In this document: positions 33,763 to 43,459 of the stretch, piece by piece
How positions within the stretch are numbered: the first letter of the stretch is position 1
How the letters are laid out: the number at the start of each line of letters is the position of its first letter
Translations under genes and position numbers: made by a program
Source: Mesorhizobium norvegicum
GTDB taxonomy: Bacteria > Pseudomonadota > Alphaproteobacteria > Rhizobiales > Rhizobiaceae
Direction: 5' to 3'
DNA length: 48,298 nt
Assembly: GCF_004919685.1 (NCBI RefSeq)
Contig: NZ_SMYZ01000057.1
Location: 1-48,298, forward strand
The notes under the pieces: generated by a model
Told to the model about the DNA's origin: nothing
What the model saw: the letters and a program-made list of their open reading frames with translations, nothing else
Database searches by the model: none

Positions 33763-34835
33763 CAGTTGCTTTCCAAAGGCGCAAAGCGCGTGCCGTCGAA
33801 GCGGAAGACGCGGTAGGGGCTCTGGCTGAGATCGCCTTTCGCATCAAAGCGAATCGGCCCGATCGCAGTGGTGAAATCCTGTCGGGTCAGGGCTTCAGTC
33901 AGCGGCTTGTCCGAGCTTTCGGACAAACCTGACGCGGCCTTGGCGATTTCGACCGCCGCAAAGGCCGGCAGCGTATAACCGTCAGGCACGACTTTGTGCG
34001 TGGCAAAGGCTGCCAGCACTTTGGGATCGGCGACATCGGCCCATTCCGGCGGTGCGATCATCAGTGTGCCCACAGCATAGGGCACGTCGCCGGGCGGTGT
34101 GCGAAGATTCTCGCCGCCGGCAAAGACGATGCCCGCCTGGAGCTGTGCGGCATCGCGGCCCATGATGGCGATGTCGTCGCCGTCGCCGCCGGCAAAGACA
34201 TGCGTGGCGCCGGCCTTCTTCAGCCGACCGATCATGCCGATCTGATTGTCGAGCTGTGGCCGGAACGTGTCGACGAACACCGGTTTCAGCGCTGCCTGTT
34301 CGGCCGCTGCCCGCAACGTCTCGGCGATCTCGCGGCCATAGATGGTGCCGTCGTCGATAATGGCGAACAGCTCGTTCTGCCACAGATGGGTGAGGGCAGA
34401 GGCGACGGTGTTGCGCTCATCGTCGCCGCGTGGCCCGAGGCGATAGACCGGCCAGCCGGTCTTGGCGCGGCGGTCGGTCAGGCTTTCGGTTCGCACGCCA
34501 ACGGTGATGACCGGAATGTTGGCGTCCTTCAGGATCGGCATCGCCGCCTCGATCGCCTCGGTGCAGAGAAAGCCGACCACGATATTGACCTTGGCCGCGA
34601 CGAATTCCCTAGCCGCCGCAGCGCCGCCGTCGGCGGTACAGGAATCGTCCACGGTCTTCAGTTCGATGCCGTTCGCTTCGGCCGCCAGACCGGTGCCGGC
34701 TTCGATCTGCTTGCCGAGGATAGCCGATGGTCCCGACAGGGGCGCGGCGACGCCGACCACTGGCGTCTGGGCATTCGCACCACTGGCCAGAAACAGCCAG
34801 AACAGCGCCGCAATTGTTCTTGTCCTGGGTCGCAT
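33762..34835 (-). CDS. Periplasmic ligand-binding protein, branched-chain amino-acid ABC type
   Basis: A 357-residue type I periplasmic binding protein (Leu/Ile/Val/amide family). The signal peptide is MRPRTRTIAALFWLFLASGANAQ. The two lobes are visible: VVGVAAPLSGPSAILGKQIEAG at the start and VVGFLCTEAIEAAMPILKDANIPVI in the hinge region. No permease or ATPase gene is nearby, so it is an orphan. The pairing with a DmpA-like peptidase suggests the ligand may be a peptide or amide, which is inference. Confidence 0.85.
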   Translation of the reverse strand: MRPRTRTIAALFWLFLASGANAQTPVVGVAAPLSGPSAILGKQIEAGTGLAAEANGIELKTVDDSCTADGGAAAAREFVAAKVNIVVGFLCTEAIEAAMPILKDANIPVITVGVRTESLTDRRAKTGWPVYRLGPRGDDERNTVASALTHLWQNELFAIIDDGTIYGREIAETLRAAAEQAALKPVFVDTFRPQLDNQIGMIGRLKKAGATHVFAGGDGDDIAIMGRDAAQLQAGIVFAGGENLRTPPGDVPYAVGTLMIAPPEWADVADPKVLAAFATHKVVPDGYTLPAFAAVEIAKAASGLSESSDKPLTEALTRQDFTTAIGPIRFDAKGDLSQSPYRVFRFDGTRFAPLESN

Positions 34836-35015
34836 TCGAGCGATGGGGTCCTCCGTGCCGGTCTTATGCTCCTGGCACTATTTGCCGCCAAGACCTAAAG
34901 GCTGCCCGGCCTTGGTGCAACACGCGAATTTCGGGATATGGCTCAGGCACTTCGCTTGTGGCGGGCTATGTCTGGCCATATATGTCGGTGGGATCCTGAC
35001 CATGGAAAATTGCCG

Positions 35016-35543
35016 GTGCTGAAGAAGAACGACATTGGGCCGCAGGCCTATCGCGACGCGATGAGCCATTTTGCCGGCCACGTCCATGTGGTCACCACCG
35101 ACGGGCCGGCCGGCAAGCGTGGCGCCACGGTGATCGCGGCCTGTTCGGTATCGGACACCCCGCCGACCATTCTAGTCTGCCTCAACCGCGAAAATCTGAA
35201 GAACGAGCCGTTCGTGAAAAACGGCAGATTTGCCTTGAACACGCTGGCTTCGCACCAGGAGCCGCTGTCGGTCGGCTTTTCCGGCATCACCGGCCTGCCG
35301 GTCGAGGAGCGCTTCGCGCTCGGCGAATGGGACGTGATCTCGACAGGCGCGCCAACCCTGAAGGGCGCGCTCGCCGTGTTCGACTGCGAATTGATCGACA
35401 CCAAGGACCTGGCCACCCATCGTGTGCTTTTTGGCAAGGTGACAGGCCTGCGGATGGGCGATAATTTGCGGCCGCTGATCTACCACGCTCGCGGCTACCA
35501 CGTCCTGGAAAGCGGAGCGGCGGCGTTCACGGAGAAAGAATGA
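35016..35543 (+). CDS. Flavin reductase family protein
   Basis: About 175 residues of the RutF/HpaC-type NAD(P)H:FMN oxidoreductase fold. The FMN-binding segment GATVIAACSVSDTPPTILVCLNR and the nicotinamide-side NGRFALNTLAS are clear, and GYHVL near the end is typical. Such proteins supply reduced flavin to monooxygenases. I chose a GTG at 35016, the start of the homologous region, but there is no good SD and the start is unsure. It overlaps the MoxR gene by 4 nt and so opens the Mo-hydroxylase maturation operon, an unusual companion. Confidence 0.83.
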   Translation: MLKKNDIGPQAYRDAMSHFAGHVHVVTTDGPAGKRGATVIAACSVSDTPPTILVCLNRENLKNEPFVKNGRFALNTLASHQEPLSVGFSGITGLPVEERFALGEWDVISTGAPTLKGALAVFDCELIDTKDLATHRVLFGKVTGLRMGDNLRPLIYHARGYHVLESGAAAFTEKE

Positions 35544-36469
35544 CCGAGCTGAAACCGCGCGCCGCGCCGCGGACGATCGACGAGACGCTCGATCTCCTGA
35601 CCGGCGCGGACTATGTGGCGGACCGGTCGCTGGCGACCGTGCTGTTCCTGTCGTTGCGCATGAAGCGGCCGCTGTTCCTCGAGGGTGAGGCCGGCGTCGG
35701 CAAGACCGAGATCGCCAAGGTGCTGGCGCAGGCGCTCGGCCGCCGGCTGATCCGCTTGCAATGCTATGAAGGCCTCGACGTTTCGTCCGCCGTCTATGAG
35801 TGGAACTACGCCGCTCAGATGATCGAGATCCGCATGGAGGAGGCGGCCGGCAAGGTCGAGCGCTCCGCCATGGAGCGCAACGTCTTCTCCGAAAAATACC
35901 TGATCCGCCGCCCGGTGCTCGATGCGCTGACCGGCAAGACCGGCGCTGCTCCGGTCTTCCTGATCGATGAGCTCGACCGCACCGACGAGGCGTTCGAGGC
36001 TTTCCTGCTCGAAATCCTCTCTGACTTCCAGGTGACGGTGCCCGAACTCGGCACCATCAAGGCGGAGGAACCGCCGATCGTCATCATCACCACCAATCGC
36101 ACCCGCGAGATCCACGATGCGCTGAAGCGGCGCTGCCTCTATCATTGGGTCGACTATCCCAATGCCGAGCGCGAGCTGGAGATCGTGCGCCGCAAGGTGC
36201 CGCAGGCCAATCAACGGCTTTCGGCCGAAGTGGTGTCGTTCATCCAGAAGCTGCGCCAGATCGAATTGTTCAAGGTGCCCGGCGTCGCCGAAACCATCGA
36301 CTGGGCCGGCGCGCTGACCGAGCTCGACAAGGTGGCGCTCGATCCGGAAACCGTATCCGACACGATCGGCGTGCTGTTGAAATACCAGGACGACATTGCC
36401 CGCATCGAACAGGGCGAAGGCCGGCGCATCCTCAACGAGGTGAAGGCCGAGCTTTCGGCGGCGGAGTAG
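35540..36469 (+). CDS. MoxR/CoxD-type AAA+ ATPase
   Basis: A 309-residue AAA+ chaperone ATPase. Walker A is GEAGVGKT (residues 49-56), Walker B is VFLIDELDR (about 139-147), and sensor 1 is IVIITTNRTREI. It matches CoxD, which in Oligotropha carboxidovorans is needed to build the Cu-S-Mo site of CO dehydrogenase. It is followed after 3 nt by the VWA partner, as in coxD-coxE. The structural hydroxylase it serves is not in the window. Confidence 0.92.
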   Translation: MTELKPRAAPRTIDETLDLLTGADYVADRSLATVLFLSLRMKRPLFLEGEAGVGKTEIAKVLAQALGRRLIRLQCYEGLDVSSAVYEWNYAAQMIEIRMEEAAGKVERSAMERNVFSEKYLIRRPVLDALTGKTGAAPVFLIDELDRTDEAFEAFLLEILSDFQVTVPELGTIKAEEPPIVIITTNRTREIHDALKRRCLYHWVDYPNAERELEIVRRKVPQANQRLSAEVVSFIQKLRQIELFKVPGVAETIDWAGALTELDKVALDPETVSDTIGVLLKYQDDIARIEQGEGRRILNEVKAELSAAE

Positions 36470-36472
36470 GCG

Positions 36473-37717
36473 ATGCCGCGCCCCGAACCGAAAGAAGCGA
36501 CGGCGGACGGGCGGATCGCCGACAACATCGTCTATTTTGCCCGCACCTTGCGCAAGGCCGGCATGCGGGTCGGGCCGGCCTCGGTCAAGGATGCCATCGA
36601 GGCGGTGCTGGTCGCCGGCATCGGTTCGCGCGATGATTTCTACTGGACGCTGCACGCCGTGCTGGTGTCCAGGCACGAGGATCACGCCATTTTCGACGAA
36701 GCCTTCCGGCTGTTCTGGAAATCGCGCGAGCTGATCGAAAAGATGCTGGCGATGTTTTCGCCTGTAGCGCCCGACAACAGGGAAAAGCAGAAGCCACGCG
36801 CCGCCGAGAACCGCGTCAGCCAGGCGATGTTCGAAGGCCACCAGAAGAACCAGCCGCGCCAAGAAATCCCCGAGATCGAGGTCGACGCCCGCTTCACCTT
36901 CTCCGGCAACGAGGTGTTGCGCGGCAAGGACTTTGCCCAGATGAACGCCGCAGAGATGGCCGACGCCAAGAAGGCAATCGCGCAGCTGCGGCTGCCTTTC
37001 GACATGGTGCGGACGCGGCGCTTCAAGGCCGACGCGCATGGCCGCCGCATCGATCCGCGCGCCATGATGCGTTCGGCCGCGCGCACCGGCGGCGAACTGA
37101 TCCTGCCGAAGTTCCGCTCAGCTCGCGAGGTTCATCCGCCGCTGGTCGTGCTGGCCGACATTTCCGGCTCGATGAGCCAGTACACGCGCATTTTCCTGCA
37201 TTTCCTGCATGCGCTCACGGAAAAACGCCGGCGCGTGCACACGTTCGTTTTTGGCACAAGGCTGACCAATCTGACGCGGCAGATGCGCCACCGCGACCCC
37301 GATGCAGCACTTGCCGACTGTTCGGCGGCGGTCAAGGACTGGTCGGGCGGCACCCGCATCGGCGACACACTTGCCGAGTTCAACCTGATATGGTCGCGAC
37401 GCGTGCTGGGGCAGGGCGCGGTCGTGCTTCTGATCACCGACGGGCTGGAGCGCGACGATGTCGCCGGCCTGTCGGAGGAAATGGAGCGCCTGCACAAATC
37501 CTGCCGGCGGTTGATCTGGCTGAACCCGTTGCTGCGCTTCGATGGTTTTCAGGCGCGCGCCCGTGGCGTCATGGCGATGCTGCCGCATGTCGACGAGTTC
37601 CGCTCGGTGCACAATCTCGATGCGCTGGCCGATCTCTGCGCGTCGCTGGACAAGAAGTCGGCACAATCCGTCGATCCGCGCCGATGGCTGGAAGCTGGCG
37701 CGAGGCACGCCGCATAA
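36473..37717 (+). CDS. VWA domain-containing protein, CoxE-like
   Basis: A 414-residue protein. The N-terminal helical part (about 1-200) binds the MoxR partner in relatives. The C-terminal von Willebrand A domain starts near residue 220 with the MIDAS DISGSMSQ (229-236), the threonine in SGGTRIGDT and the aspartate in VVLLITDGLERDD. It has no signal peptide. MoxR-VWA pairs act as metal-insertion or remodelling machines. This pair sits next to XdhC genes, indicating molybdenum hydroxylase maturation. Confidence 0.91.
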   Translation: MPRPEPKEATADGRIADNIVYFARTLRKAGMRVGPASVKDAIEAVLVAGIGSRDDFYWTLHAVLVSRHEDHAIFDEAFRLFWKSRELIEKMLAMFSPVAPDNREKQKPRAAENRVSQAMFEGHQKNQPRQEIPEIEVDARFTFSGNEVLRGKDFAQMNAAEMADAKKAIAQLRLPFDMVRTRRFKADAHGRRIDPRAMMRSAARTGGELILPKFRSAREVHPPLVVLADISGSMSQYTRIFLHFLHALTEKRRRVHTFVFGTRLTNLTRQMRHRDPDAALADCSAAVKDWSGGTRIGDTLAEFNLIWSRRVLGQGAVVLLITDGLERDDVAGLSEEMERLHKSCRRLIWLNPLLRFDGFQARARGVMAMLPHVDEFRSVHNLDALADLCASLDKKSAQSVDPRRWLEAGARHAA

Positions 37718-37777
37718 CCATATCTTTCCCATCCGAAAAACAGACCCCGAGAAAAACAGACTCCTAGAGAAACGGTC

Positions 37778-38116
<339 letters not shown>

Positions 38117-38122
38117 TCTCCA

Positions 38123-38827
38123 ATGGATCCCTATGCGCTGAAAACACTGAACGCTGAACGACGTGCCCGCCGCGCGGCGATTCTTGTCACCGACCTTGGC
38201 GACGGCCGTGACCGCGTCGTGCGCGAGGGCGATAAGGTCGCCGGCGATCTCGGCGCCGCAATCGCCAAGGCATTCCGCACCGGCAATTCCGGTTCGGTCG
38301 AGGCCGAAGGGCGAACGTTTTTCCTCAATGCGCACCTGCCGCAGCCGCGTCTCGTAGTGATTGGCGCGGTTCATATCAGCCAGGCGCTGGCACCGATGGC
38401 GAAAATCGCCGGCTATCCCGTGGAGATCATCGACCCTCGCACCGCTTTCGCCACGCCGGACCGCTTTCCCGACGTGGCGCTTCATGCCGAATGGCCGGAG
38501 GATGTGCTGAAGCGCCAGCCGCTCGACAGCTATACGGCGCTTGCCGCTGTCACCCATGACCCTAAGGTCGATGATTTCGCCCTGAAGGCCGCGCTCGACG
38601 CCAACTGTTTCTATGTCGGGGCGCTCGGCAGCAGGAAGACGCATGCCAAGCGCGTCGAACGCTTGCTGGCGCTGGGCGCAACCGCCGATCAGATCGCCCG
38701 TATTCATGCGCCGATCGGGCTTGATATCGGTGCGGCCAGTCCGGCCGAGATCGCCGTTGCGGTGCTGGCGCAAGCCATCCACGCCTTTCGCTCGCGCGGG
38801 CTGGACGCAAAAGGCGCCGTCGCGTGA
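38123..38827 (+). CDS. XdhC C-terminal (Rossmann) domain protein
   Basis: A 234-residue protein containing the Rossmann-like half of XdhC: PRLVVIGAVHISQALAPMAKIAG, VEIIDPRTAFATPDRFP, YVGALGSRKTHAKRVERL and IHAPIGLDIGAASPAEIA. It is in the same reading frame as the preceding XdhC N-terminal gene, with only TGA-TCT-CCA between them. Its own SD is poor, so it may depend on reinitiation or readthrough. It overlaps the next gene by 4 nt (GTGA). Confidence 0.88.
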   Translation: MDPYALKTLNAERRARRAAILVTDLGDGRDRVVREGDKVAGDLGAAIAKAFRTGNSGSVEAEGRTFFLNAHLPQPRLVVIGAVHISQALAPMAKIAGYPVEIIDPRTAFATPDRFPDVALHAEWPEDVLKRQPLDSYTALAAVTHDPKVDDFALKAALDANCFYVGALGSRKTHAKRVERLLALGATADQIARIHAPIGLDIGAASPAEIAVAVLAQAIHAFRSRGLDAKGAVA

Positions 38828-40434
38828 AATTCGGCCCCATCCCGATTGAGACGGCGGAAGGCGCAGTGCTGGCGCATGCCACCACCGCCGGGGAACGCCG
38901 CTTCCGCAAGGCGCACAGATTGAGCGCCGAAGATGTGGCGCTGCTGCGGGCCGCCGGCATTTCGCAGGTTGTTGCGGCTGTGCTGGCCGCCGACGACCTC
39001 GGCGAGGATGCCGCCGCGCAGGAAATAGCCGAGAGCATGGTCTTTCGAGGCATCGAGGCCAGGCCGGCAGCGACCGGGCGGGTCAATCTCCATGCCAGAG
39101 CGTCCGGCATCTTCACGGTCGATGCCGTTATGATCGATGCCATCAATGCCATCGATCCGGCCATCACCATCGCCACGCTGGCGCAGCATGCGCCGGTCGA
39201 GAAAGGCCAGATGGTTGCAACCGTGAAGATTATTCCCTTCGCGGTCAGTTCAGCATTGGTCGACGCTGCGACAGAAATCTGCGCCGGTGGCGAGATATTT
39301 GCCGTCAATGCCTACCAGCCGGTGCGTGTCGGCGTCATCCAGACGGTTCTGCCCGGCATCAAACCAAGTGTGCTGGACAAGACGCTGCGCGTCACCGAAG
39401 CGCGGCTGGCACGCACCGGCGGCAGGCTGACGGCGGAGCGCCGCACGCCGCATGAGATCGCGCCGGTGGCGGAAGCCGCGGTCTCCCTGGCGCGCGACAA
39501 CGACATGGTGGTGATCTTCGGCGCCTCGGCAATGAGCGATTTCGCCGATGTCGTTCCAGCCGCGATCGAGAAGGCGGGTGGTACAGTCATCCGCGCGGGC
39601 ATGCCGGTCGATCCAGGCAATCTGCTGGTGTTGGGTATGCTCGACGGCAAGCGCGTCATCGGCGCGCCCGGTTGCGCCCGCAGCCCCAAGGAGAACGGCT
39701 TCGACTGGGTGCTGGATCGGTTGATCGCCGGCCTTGACGTGACCGCCAGGGATATTGCCGGCATGGGGGTCGGCGGGCTGCTGATGGAAATCCCGACACG
39801 GCCGCAGCCGCGCGAACCGCTGCCGGCCAAAAGCCAGCTCAAGGTCGGCATCGTGCTTCTGGCCGCCGGCCGGTCGAGCCGCATGGGTGGACCGAACAAG
39901 CTGCTGGCGCTGTTTGACGGCAAGCCGCTGGTGCGCCGCACCGCCGAGCGGGCGCTCGGCTCGAAGGCGTCTGGCACGATCGTCGTCACCGGCCACCAGC
40001 GCGAGCGGGTGCGCACGGCGTTGGCGGGCCTCGACGTGACCTTCGCCGACAATCCCGATTTTACCGAAGGCCTGTCCACTTCGCTGAAGGCCGGCATTGC
40101 CTATCTGCCGGAAGGTTGCGCCGGCGTGATGATCGTTCTCGGTGACATGCCGGGTATCGCGTCCGATGACCTCGACAGGTTGATCGATACCTTCCGCAAG
40201 GCCGGTGGCAATTCGGTGGTCCGCGCTTCGCATGACGGCAAGCGCGGCAACCCGGTGCTTTTGCCGCGCTCGCTGTTTCCGGCGATCGCCCATCTCGAAG
40301 GCGACACCGGCGCACGCCATCTCGTCGAGACCGAAGGGCTCGATGTCATCGATGTCGAGATCGGCGCGGCGGCGTCTGTCGATGTCGACACACGCGAGGC
40401 ACTGGAAGGTGCCGGCGGCGTGCTGCAGGATTGA
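38824..40434 (+). CDS. MoeA-like molybdopterin-binding domain fused to MobA-like nucleotidyltransferase
   Basis: A 536-residue fusion starting at GTG. Residues about 1-330 resemble a molybdopterin-binding/MoeA-type module (VVIFGASAMSDFADVVPAAIEKAGG; GAPGCARSPKENGFDWVLDRL). Residues about 337-530 are a MobA/MocA nucleotidyltransferase (VLLAAGRSSRMGGPNKLLALFDGKPLV; VIVLGDMPGIASDDLDRLI), probably making the molybdopterin cytosine dinucleotide used by CO-dehydrogenase/xanthine-dehydrogenase-type enzymes. It overlaps the XdhC C-terminal gene by 4 nt. CTP rather than GTP as substrate is inferred from context. Confidence 0.9.
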   Translation: MKFGPIPIETAEGAVLAHATTAGERRFRKAHRLSAEDVALLRAAGISQVVAAVLAADDLGEDAAAQEIAESMVFRGIEARPAATGRVNLHARASGIFTVDAVMIDAINAIDPAITIATLAQHAPVEKGQMVATVKIIPFAVSSALVDAATEICAGGEIFAVNAYQPVRVGVIQTVLPGIKPSVLDKTLRVTEARLARTGGRLTAERRTPHEIAPVAEAAVSLARDNDMVVIFGASAMSDFADVVPAAIEKAGGTVIRAGMPVDPGNLLVLGMLDGKRVIGAPGCARSPKENGFDWVLDRLIAGLDVTARDIAGMGVGGLLMEIPTRPQPREPLPAKSQLKVGIVLLAAGRSSRMGGPNKLLALFDGKPLVRRTAERALGSKASGTIVVTGHQRERVRTALAGLDVTFADNPDFTEGLSTSLKAGIAYLPEGCAGVMIVLGDMPGIASDDLDRLIDTFRKAGGNSVVRASHDGKRGNPVLLPRSLFPAIAHLEGDTGARHLVETEGLDVIDVEIGAAASVDVDTREALEGAGGVLQD

Positions 40435-40466
40435 CAAACCCAAGCCGAATTACGCATGCCTGAGGG

Positions 40467-41372
40467 ATGGCTATTCGTACCGTCGCATTCGTAAAGCTCC
40501 ACGCCTTCCTGGCAGCAACATTTGTTTTTTGCGTCGCCGCCCACGCTGCCGCTCTCGAACTAAAACCCTTCAAGGACGATCTCTTCGCCTATCCGCCCAC
40601 GCTATCGTCCGACACCAATGGCGCCTACACCGTCATCGACTACCGCGAGATGCGCGACATCAACCAGCGTGACCAGGTGCCGGAGCGCCGGGTGAACGCC
40701 CAATACACCGACACCAGCGTTCGCAAGGTGCAGCAGGATCTGCTCTTGAACACCGATGCCGGCGATGTCAGGCATGTTGCCGTCGGCAAGACCGAGGGCG
40801 CCGGCATCATCGTGCTTTATCTGCACGGGCAGGGCGGCAGCCGCAAGCAGGGCGTCGACGACTTCACCTTTGGCGGTAATTTCAACCGGCTCAAGAACCT
40901 GATGGCCGGCAATAGCGGCCTCTATCTCAGCCCGGATTTTACCGATTTCGGCGACAAGGGAGCGGCGCAGGTAGCGGCACTGATCGGCCACTATGCCGAG
41001 CAATCGCCAGGCGCGAAGATCTTCGTCGCCTGCGGCTCGATGGGCGGTGCGCTGTGCTGGAAGCTTGCCGGCCGCAACGATACCGGCCGGCGCATCAATG
41101 GGCTGCTGCTGCTCGGCTCGCTATGGGACGAGAGTTTCCTCGCCAGCCCCGCCTTCAGGCGTCACGTCCCGGTTTTCTTCGGCCAGGGCAGCCATGATGT
41201 GGTTTTCCCGGTGGAAAAGCAGGAAGCCTTCTTCCGCTCGATCATCGCCAAATCGAAAGCCTACCCGTATCCGACCCGTTTCGTCCGTTTCGAGACCGGC
41301 ACCCATGGCACGCCGATCCGCATGACCGACTGGCGCGGCACGCTCAACTGGATGCTGTCGAAGGCGCCTTGA
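40467..41372 (+). CDS. Secreted alpha/beta hydrolase
   Basis: A 301-residue protein with an N-terminal signal peptide (MAIRTVAFVKLHAFLAATFV...HAAA). The hydrolase core has VLYLHGQGGSRKQG as the oxyanion region, ACGSMGGALCWKLAG with the nucleophile serine, and GTHGTPIRMTDW with the probable histidine. It is predicted to be periplasmic. It lies 32 nt after the MobA-like gene, so it is probably the last gene of the operon, although its link with Mo enzymes is unknown. The SD is poorly spaced. Confidence 0.8.
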   Translation: MAIRTVAFVKLHAFLAATFVFCVAAHAAALELKPFKDDLFAYPPTLSSDTNGAYTVIDYREMRDINQRDQVPERRVNAQYTDTSVRKVQQDLLLNTDAGDVRHVAVGKTEGAGIIVLYLHGQGGSRKQGVDDFTFGGNFNRLKNLMAGNSGLYLSPDFTDFGDKGAAQVAALIGHYAEQSPGAKIFVACGSMGGALCWKLAGRNDTGRRINGLLLLGSLWDESFLASPAFRRHVPVFFGQGSHDVVFPVEKQEAFFRSIIAKSKAYPYPTRFVRFETGTHGTPIRMTDWRGTLNWMLSKAP

Positions 41373-41399
41373 CCGGCACCGCGGGTAGCCCGTCCAGGC

Positions 41400-42452
41400 T
41401 CAGGGCGCGGTGTTGTAATCGACAACCGTCTGCGGATTTTCCTCGCCGTCATAGGACGCATCGACGTCGTACTGGACCAGCGAGAAATTGCCATTGCGAA
41501 ACAGATACGTCCCCGCGTCGGACGCATCGCCGACGCCGCGCCACTTGTTGAACGTGGTGATCGTGTGGGCAGCCTCGTCATAGTCGGAATTGACGGCCCA
41601 GCCGGACGTCTGGAAACCGACGATGGTCATGCCCAGCAATTTGCCGTCGCTGTCATTGTTTTCGTAGCGGATGTCCATCTTGGGTTCGGCGAACTGCAAT
41701 TGCTGCACGCCCGAGACCTCGTCGGTCATGTAGTAGATCGAGCTTTCGTTGTAGGCCGCGGCCGAGCAGGAAAAATGGAACAGCCGTGTCTCCTTGTCGG
41801 GATCGCCGGGCTGCGCATCGTTGTCCTTGTATTTGATCGAAAAAACGGTCGGCTCATCGGCGAGAAACTGCTTGTCGCACTGGTCGCCATAGGTCGCCAG
41901 AAAGGCTTTCTTGGCCTGTTCCAGTGCTGTGTCTTTCTTCGGCGGCGGCGGACCGTCGCCGCAGCTTGGCGGCAACGCCTCCTCGAAATCGGCGGTGGAG
42001 GGTTTCAGCGCGCCTTTTTCGATGTGGATCGGATCGAAGGGCGGCGCCGCCTGGATCTGGGCATTCACCTGGCGCAGCGTATAGCAGCCGGCAAAGACCT
42101 TTTCGCCGCCGGTCTTGTCGGTGGCGCGGATGGCGACGGGGACGTTGTAGAAAATGCTGCCGGCGGCGCCTTCGTCGGAGACAGCTCCGGTAGCAACCTC
42201 GACCTTGTCGGTGCCATCATAACCCTTGACGAAACTGTCGAAATCCTTTGCCGGCTTTGTATCTCCGAAATAGCCCCAGGCACGGGCGAATTCGTGCCGG
42301 CTGATGGCACTGTAGAGCGAACGGACAACCGCATCGGCGCTCGACCGGTCGTCGACATAGGGCGCTTCGGGTGCATCTTCGGCGGCCAATGCCGTTTGGC
42401 CGATCGGGGCAAGGGAGAGAAAGGCAGTCGCTGCGAAAAGGGCGCGTCTCAT
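41400..42452 (-). CDS. Secreted DUF1176-like protein
   Basis: A 350-residue protein with a signal peptide (MRRALFAATAFLSLAPIGQTALA). The N-terminal half (about 30-160) looks like a small-molecule or SnoaL-type region (VVRSLYSAISRHEFARAWGYFGD). The C-terminal half has the DUF1176 features RLFHFSCSAAAYNESSIYYMTDE and TFNKWRGVGDASDAGTYLFRNGNFSLVQYD. Cysteines are few and could pair. It is periplasmic, function unknown. A hairpin covers its SD (42456-42480). Confidence 0.78.
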   Translation of the reverse strand: MRRALFAATAFLSLAPIGQTALAAEDAPEAPYVDDRSSADAVVRSLYSAISRHEFARAWGYFGDTKPAKDFDSFVKGYDGTDKVEVATGAVSDEGAAGSIFYNVPVAIRATDKTGGEKVFAGCYTLRQVNAQIQAAPPFDPIHIEKGALKPSTADFEEALPPSCGDGPPPPKKDTALEQAKKAFLATYGDQCDKQFLADEPTVFSIKYKDNDAQPGDPDKETRLFHFSCSAAAYNESSIYYMTDEVSGVQQLQFAEPKMDIRYENNDSDGKLLGMTIVGFQTSGWAVNSDYDEAAHTITTFNKWRGVGDASDAGTYLFRNGNFSLVQYDVDASYDGEENPQTVVDYNTAP

Positions 42453-42455
42453 CGG

Positions 42456-42480
42456 GAATCTCCGCTCGATGAGGAGATTC
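42456..42480 (-). promoter_or_regulatory. Hairpin covering the SD of the DUF1176-like gene
   Basis: GAATCTCC and GGAGATTC form a perfect 8-bp stem with a 9-nt loop. On the minus strand the right arm contains the SD GGAG placed 7 nt before the ATG at 42452, so the stem would sequester the ribosome site. Confidence 0.4.
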
Positions 42481-42590
42481 TACTATGGCGATTGCGGCAA
42501 CGTGGTGACGCAGCGTCGGCGGTCTTGAAGAATCGTGCGCGAAGGCGCTACGTCGCGTCCGCCGGCGTTCGGCCGGGCAGGAGATTTGAC

Positions 42591-43097
42591 GTGACGATAT
42601 CGATGTATGAGGCATCCGTGCCTGTGTTTTCAGCCAGGCTGAAGGCGCTTTCCAATGTGCTTGCGACCGCCGAACAGAATGCGCTTGACCGCAAGATCGA
42701 TCCGCAAGTGTTCTTGACCGCTCGGCTGGCGCCCGACATGTACGCTCTGACCCGGCAGGTGCAGATCGCCACCGATCACGCCAAGGGCGCACCGTCCCGG
42801 CTCGCCGGGCGCGACGTGCCGAGATACGAGGACAACGAGGCGAGTTTTGCTGATGTCCAGGCTCGCATCATGAAGACGCTCGACCTTCTCGCGACATTTT
42901 CGGCTGCCGAATTCGACGGCTCCGACGACAAGATCATCGAGCTGAAGCTTGGTGGGCGCGAAAGCTCGATGCCCGGCATGCAGTATCTGCTGCATGTGGC
43001 CATGCCCAACTTCTATTTCCACCTCACCACGGCTTACGACATCCTTCGCCACAATGGCGTGCCGTTGGGCAAGGCGACGTTCCTGGGAGCGCGCTAG
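42591..43097 (+). CDS. DUF1993 family protein
   Basis: A 168-residue four-helix protein of the DUF1993 family, related to the DinB-like fold (MYEASVPVFSARLKALSNVL at the start; MPNFYFHLTTAYDILRHNGVPLGK near the end). I chose the GTG at 42591, with GGAG 7 nt upstream; the frame is open further 5' inside the divergent region. Members are cytosolic and uncharacterised. The gene is divergent from the DUF1176-like gene. Confidence 0.88.
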   Translation: MTISMYEASVPVFSARLKALSNVLATAEQNALDRKIDPQVFLTARLAPDMYALTRQVQIATDHAKGAPSRLAGRDVPRYEDNEASFADVQARIMKTLDLLATFSAAEFDGSDDKIIELKLGGRESSMPGMQYLLHVAMPNFYFHLTTAYDILRHNGVPLGKATFLGAR

Positions 43098-43156
43098 GGA
43101 ATTGAGGTTTTGGAGATGTCCCGGACTGAGCCGGGACATCTCGCGACTCGATACTT

Positions 43157-43321
43157 CTAGCGAACGGACATTTCGCGGGCGATGCGGGGGAAGTCGGCCG
43201 GCTTGATACCGATGTCGGCGCGGTCGGCATTGCTCATCGAATGAAGCAGTGCGAGCGCCGAGCGGTATCTCAGATGCTCCTGCGGCCGCGGCCGGGCGAA
43301 CATTTCAGTGAAGAAACCCAT
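43157..43321 (-). CDS. Small DUF1127-like protein
   Basis: A 54-residue protein reading MGFFTEMFARPRPQEHLRYR, then a second half with SMSNADRADIGIKPADFPRIA ending EMSVR. The DIG...D-PRIA pattern matches the C-terminal motif of short DUF1127 proteins of Rhizobiales. AGGGG lies 9 nt before the ATG. It is convergent with the DUF1993 gene, ending 60 nt after it. It shares the family of the gene at 20927-21178 but not its neighbours. Function unknown; possibly RNA-related as for other DUF1127 proteins. Confidence 0.75.
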   Translation of the reverse strand: MGFFTEMFARPRPQEHLRYRSALALLHSMSNADRADIGIKPADFPRIAREMSVR

Positions 43322-43459
43322 GATTCAAGCCCCTGATTGGTCCTCCACGGCTGCCAATATAGGTGAATCGTGACAATTGTGCAGTGCAGCATTTGCATGC
43401 CTGCCATGTCCTGGTGATTTCCCTGGCCATATTTCTGTAACCGGGTGAAACTTTTGCGT

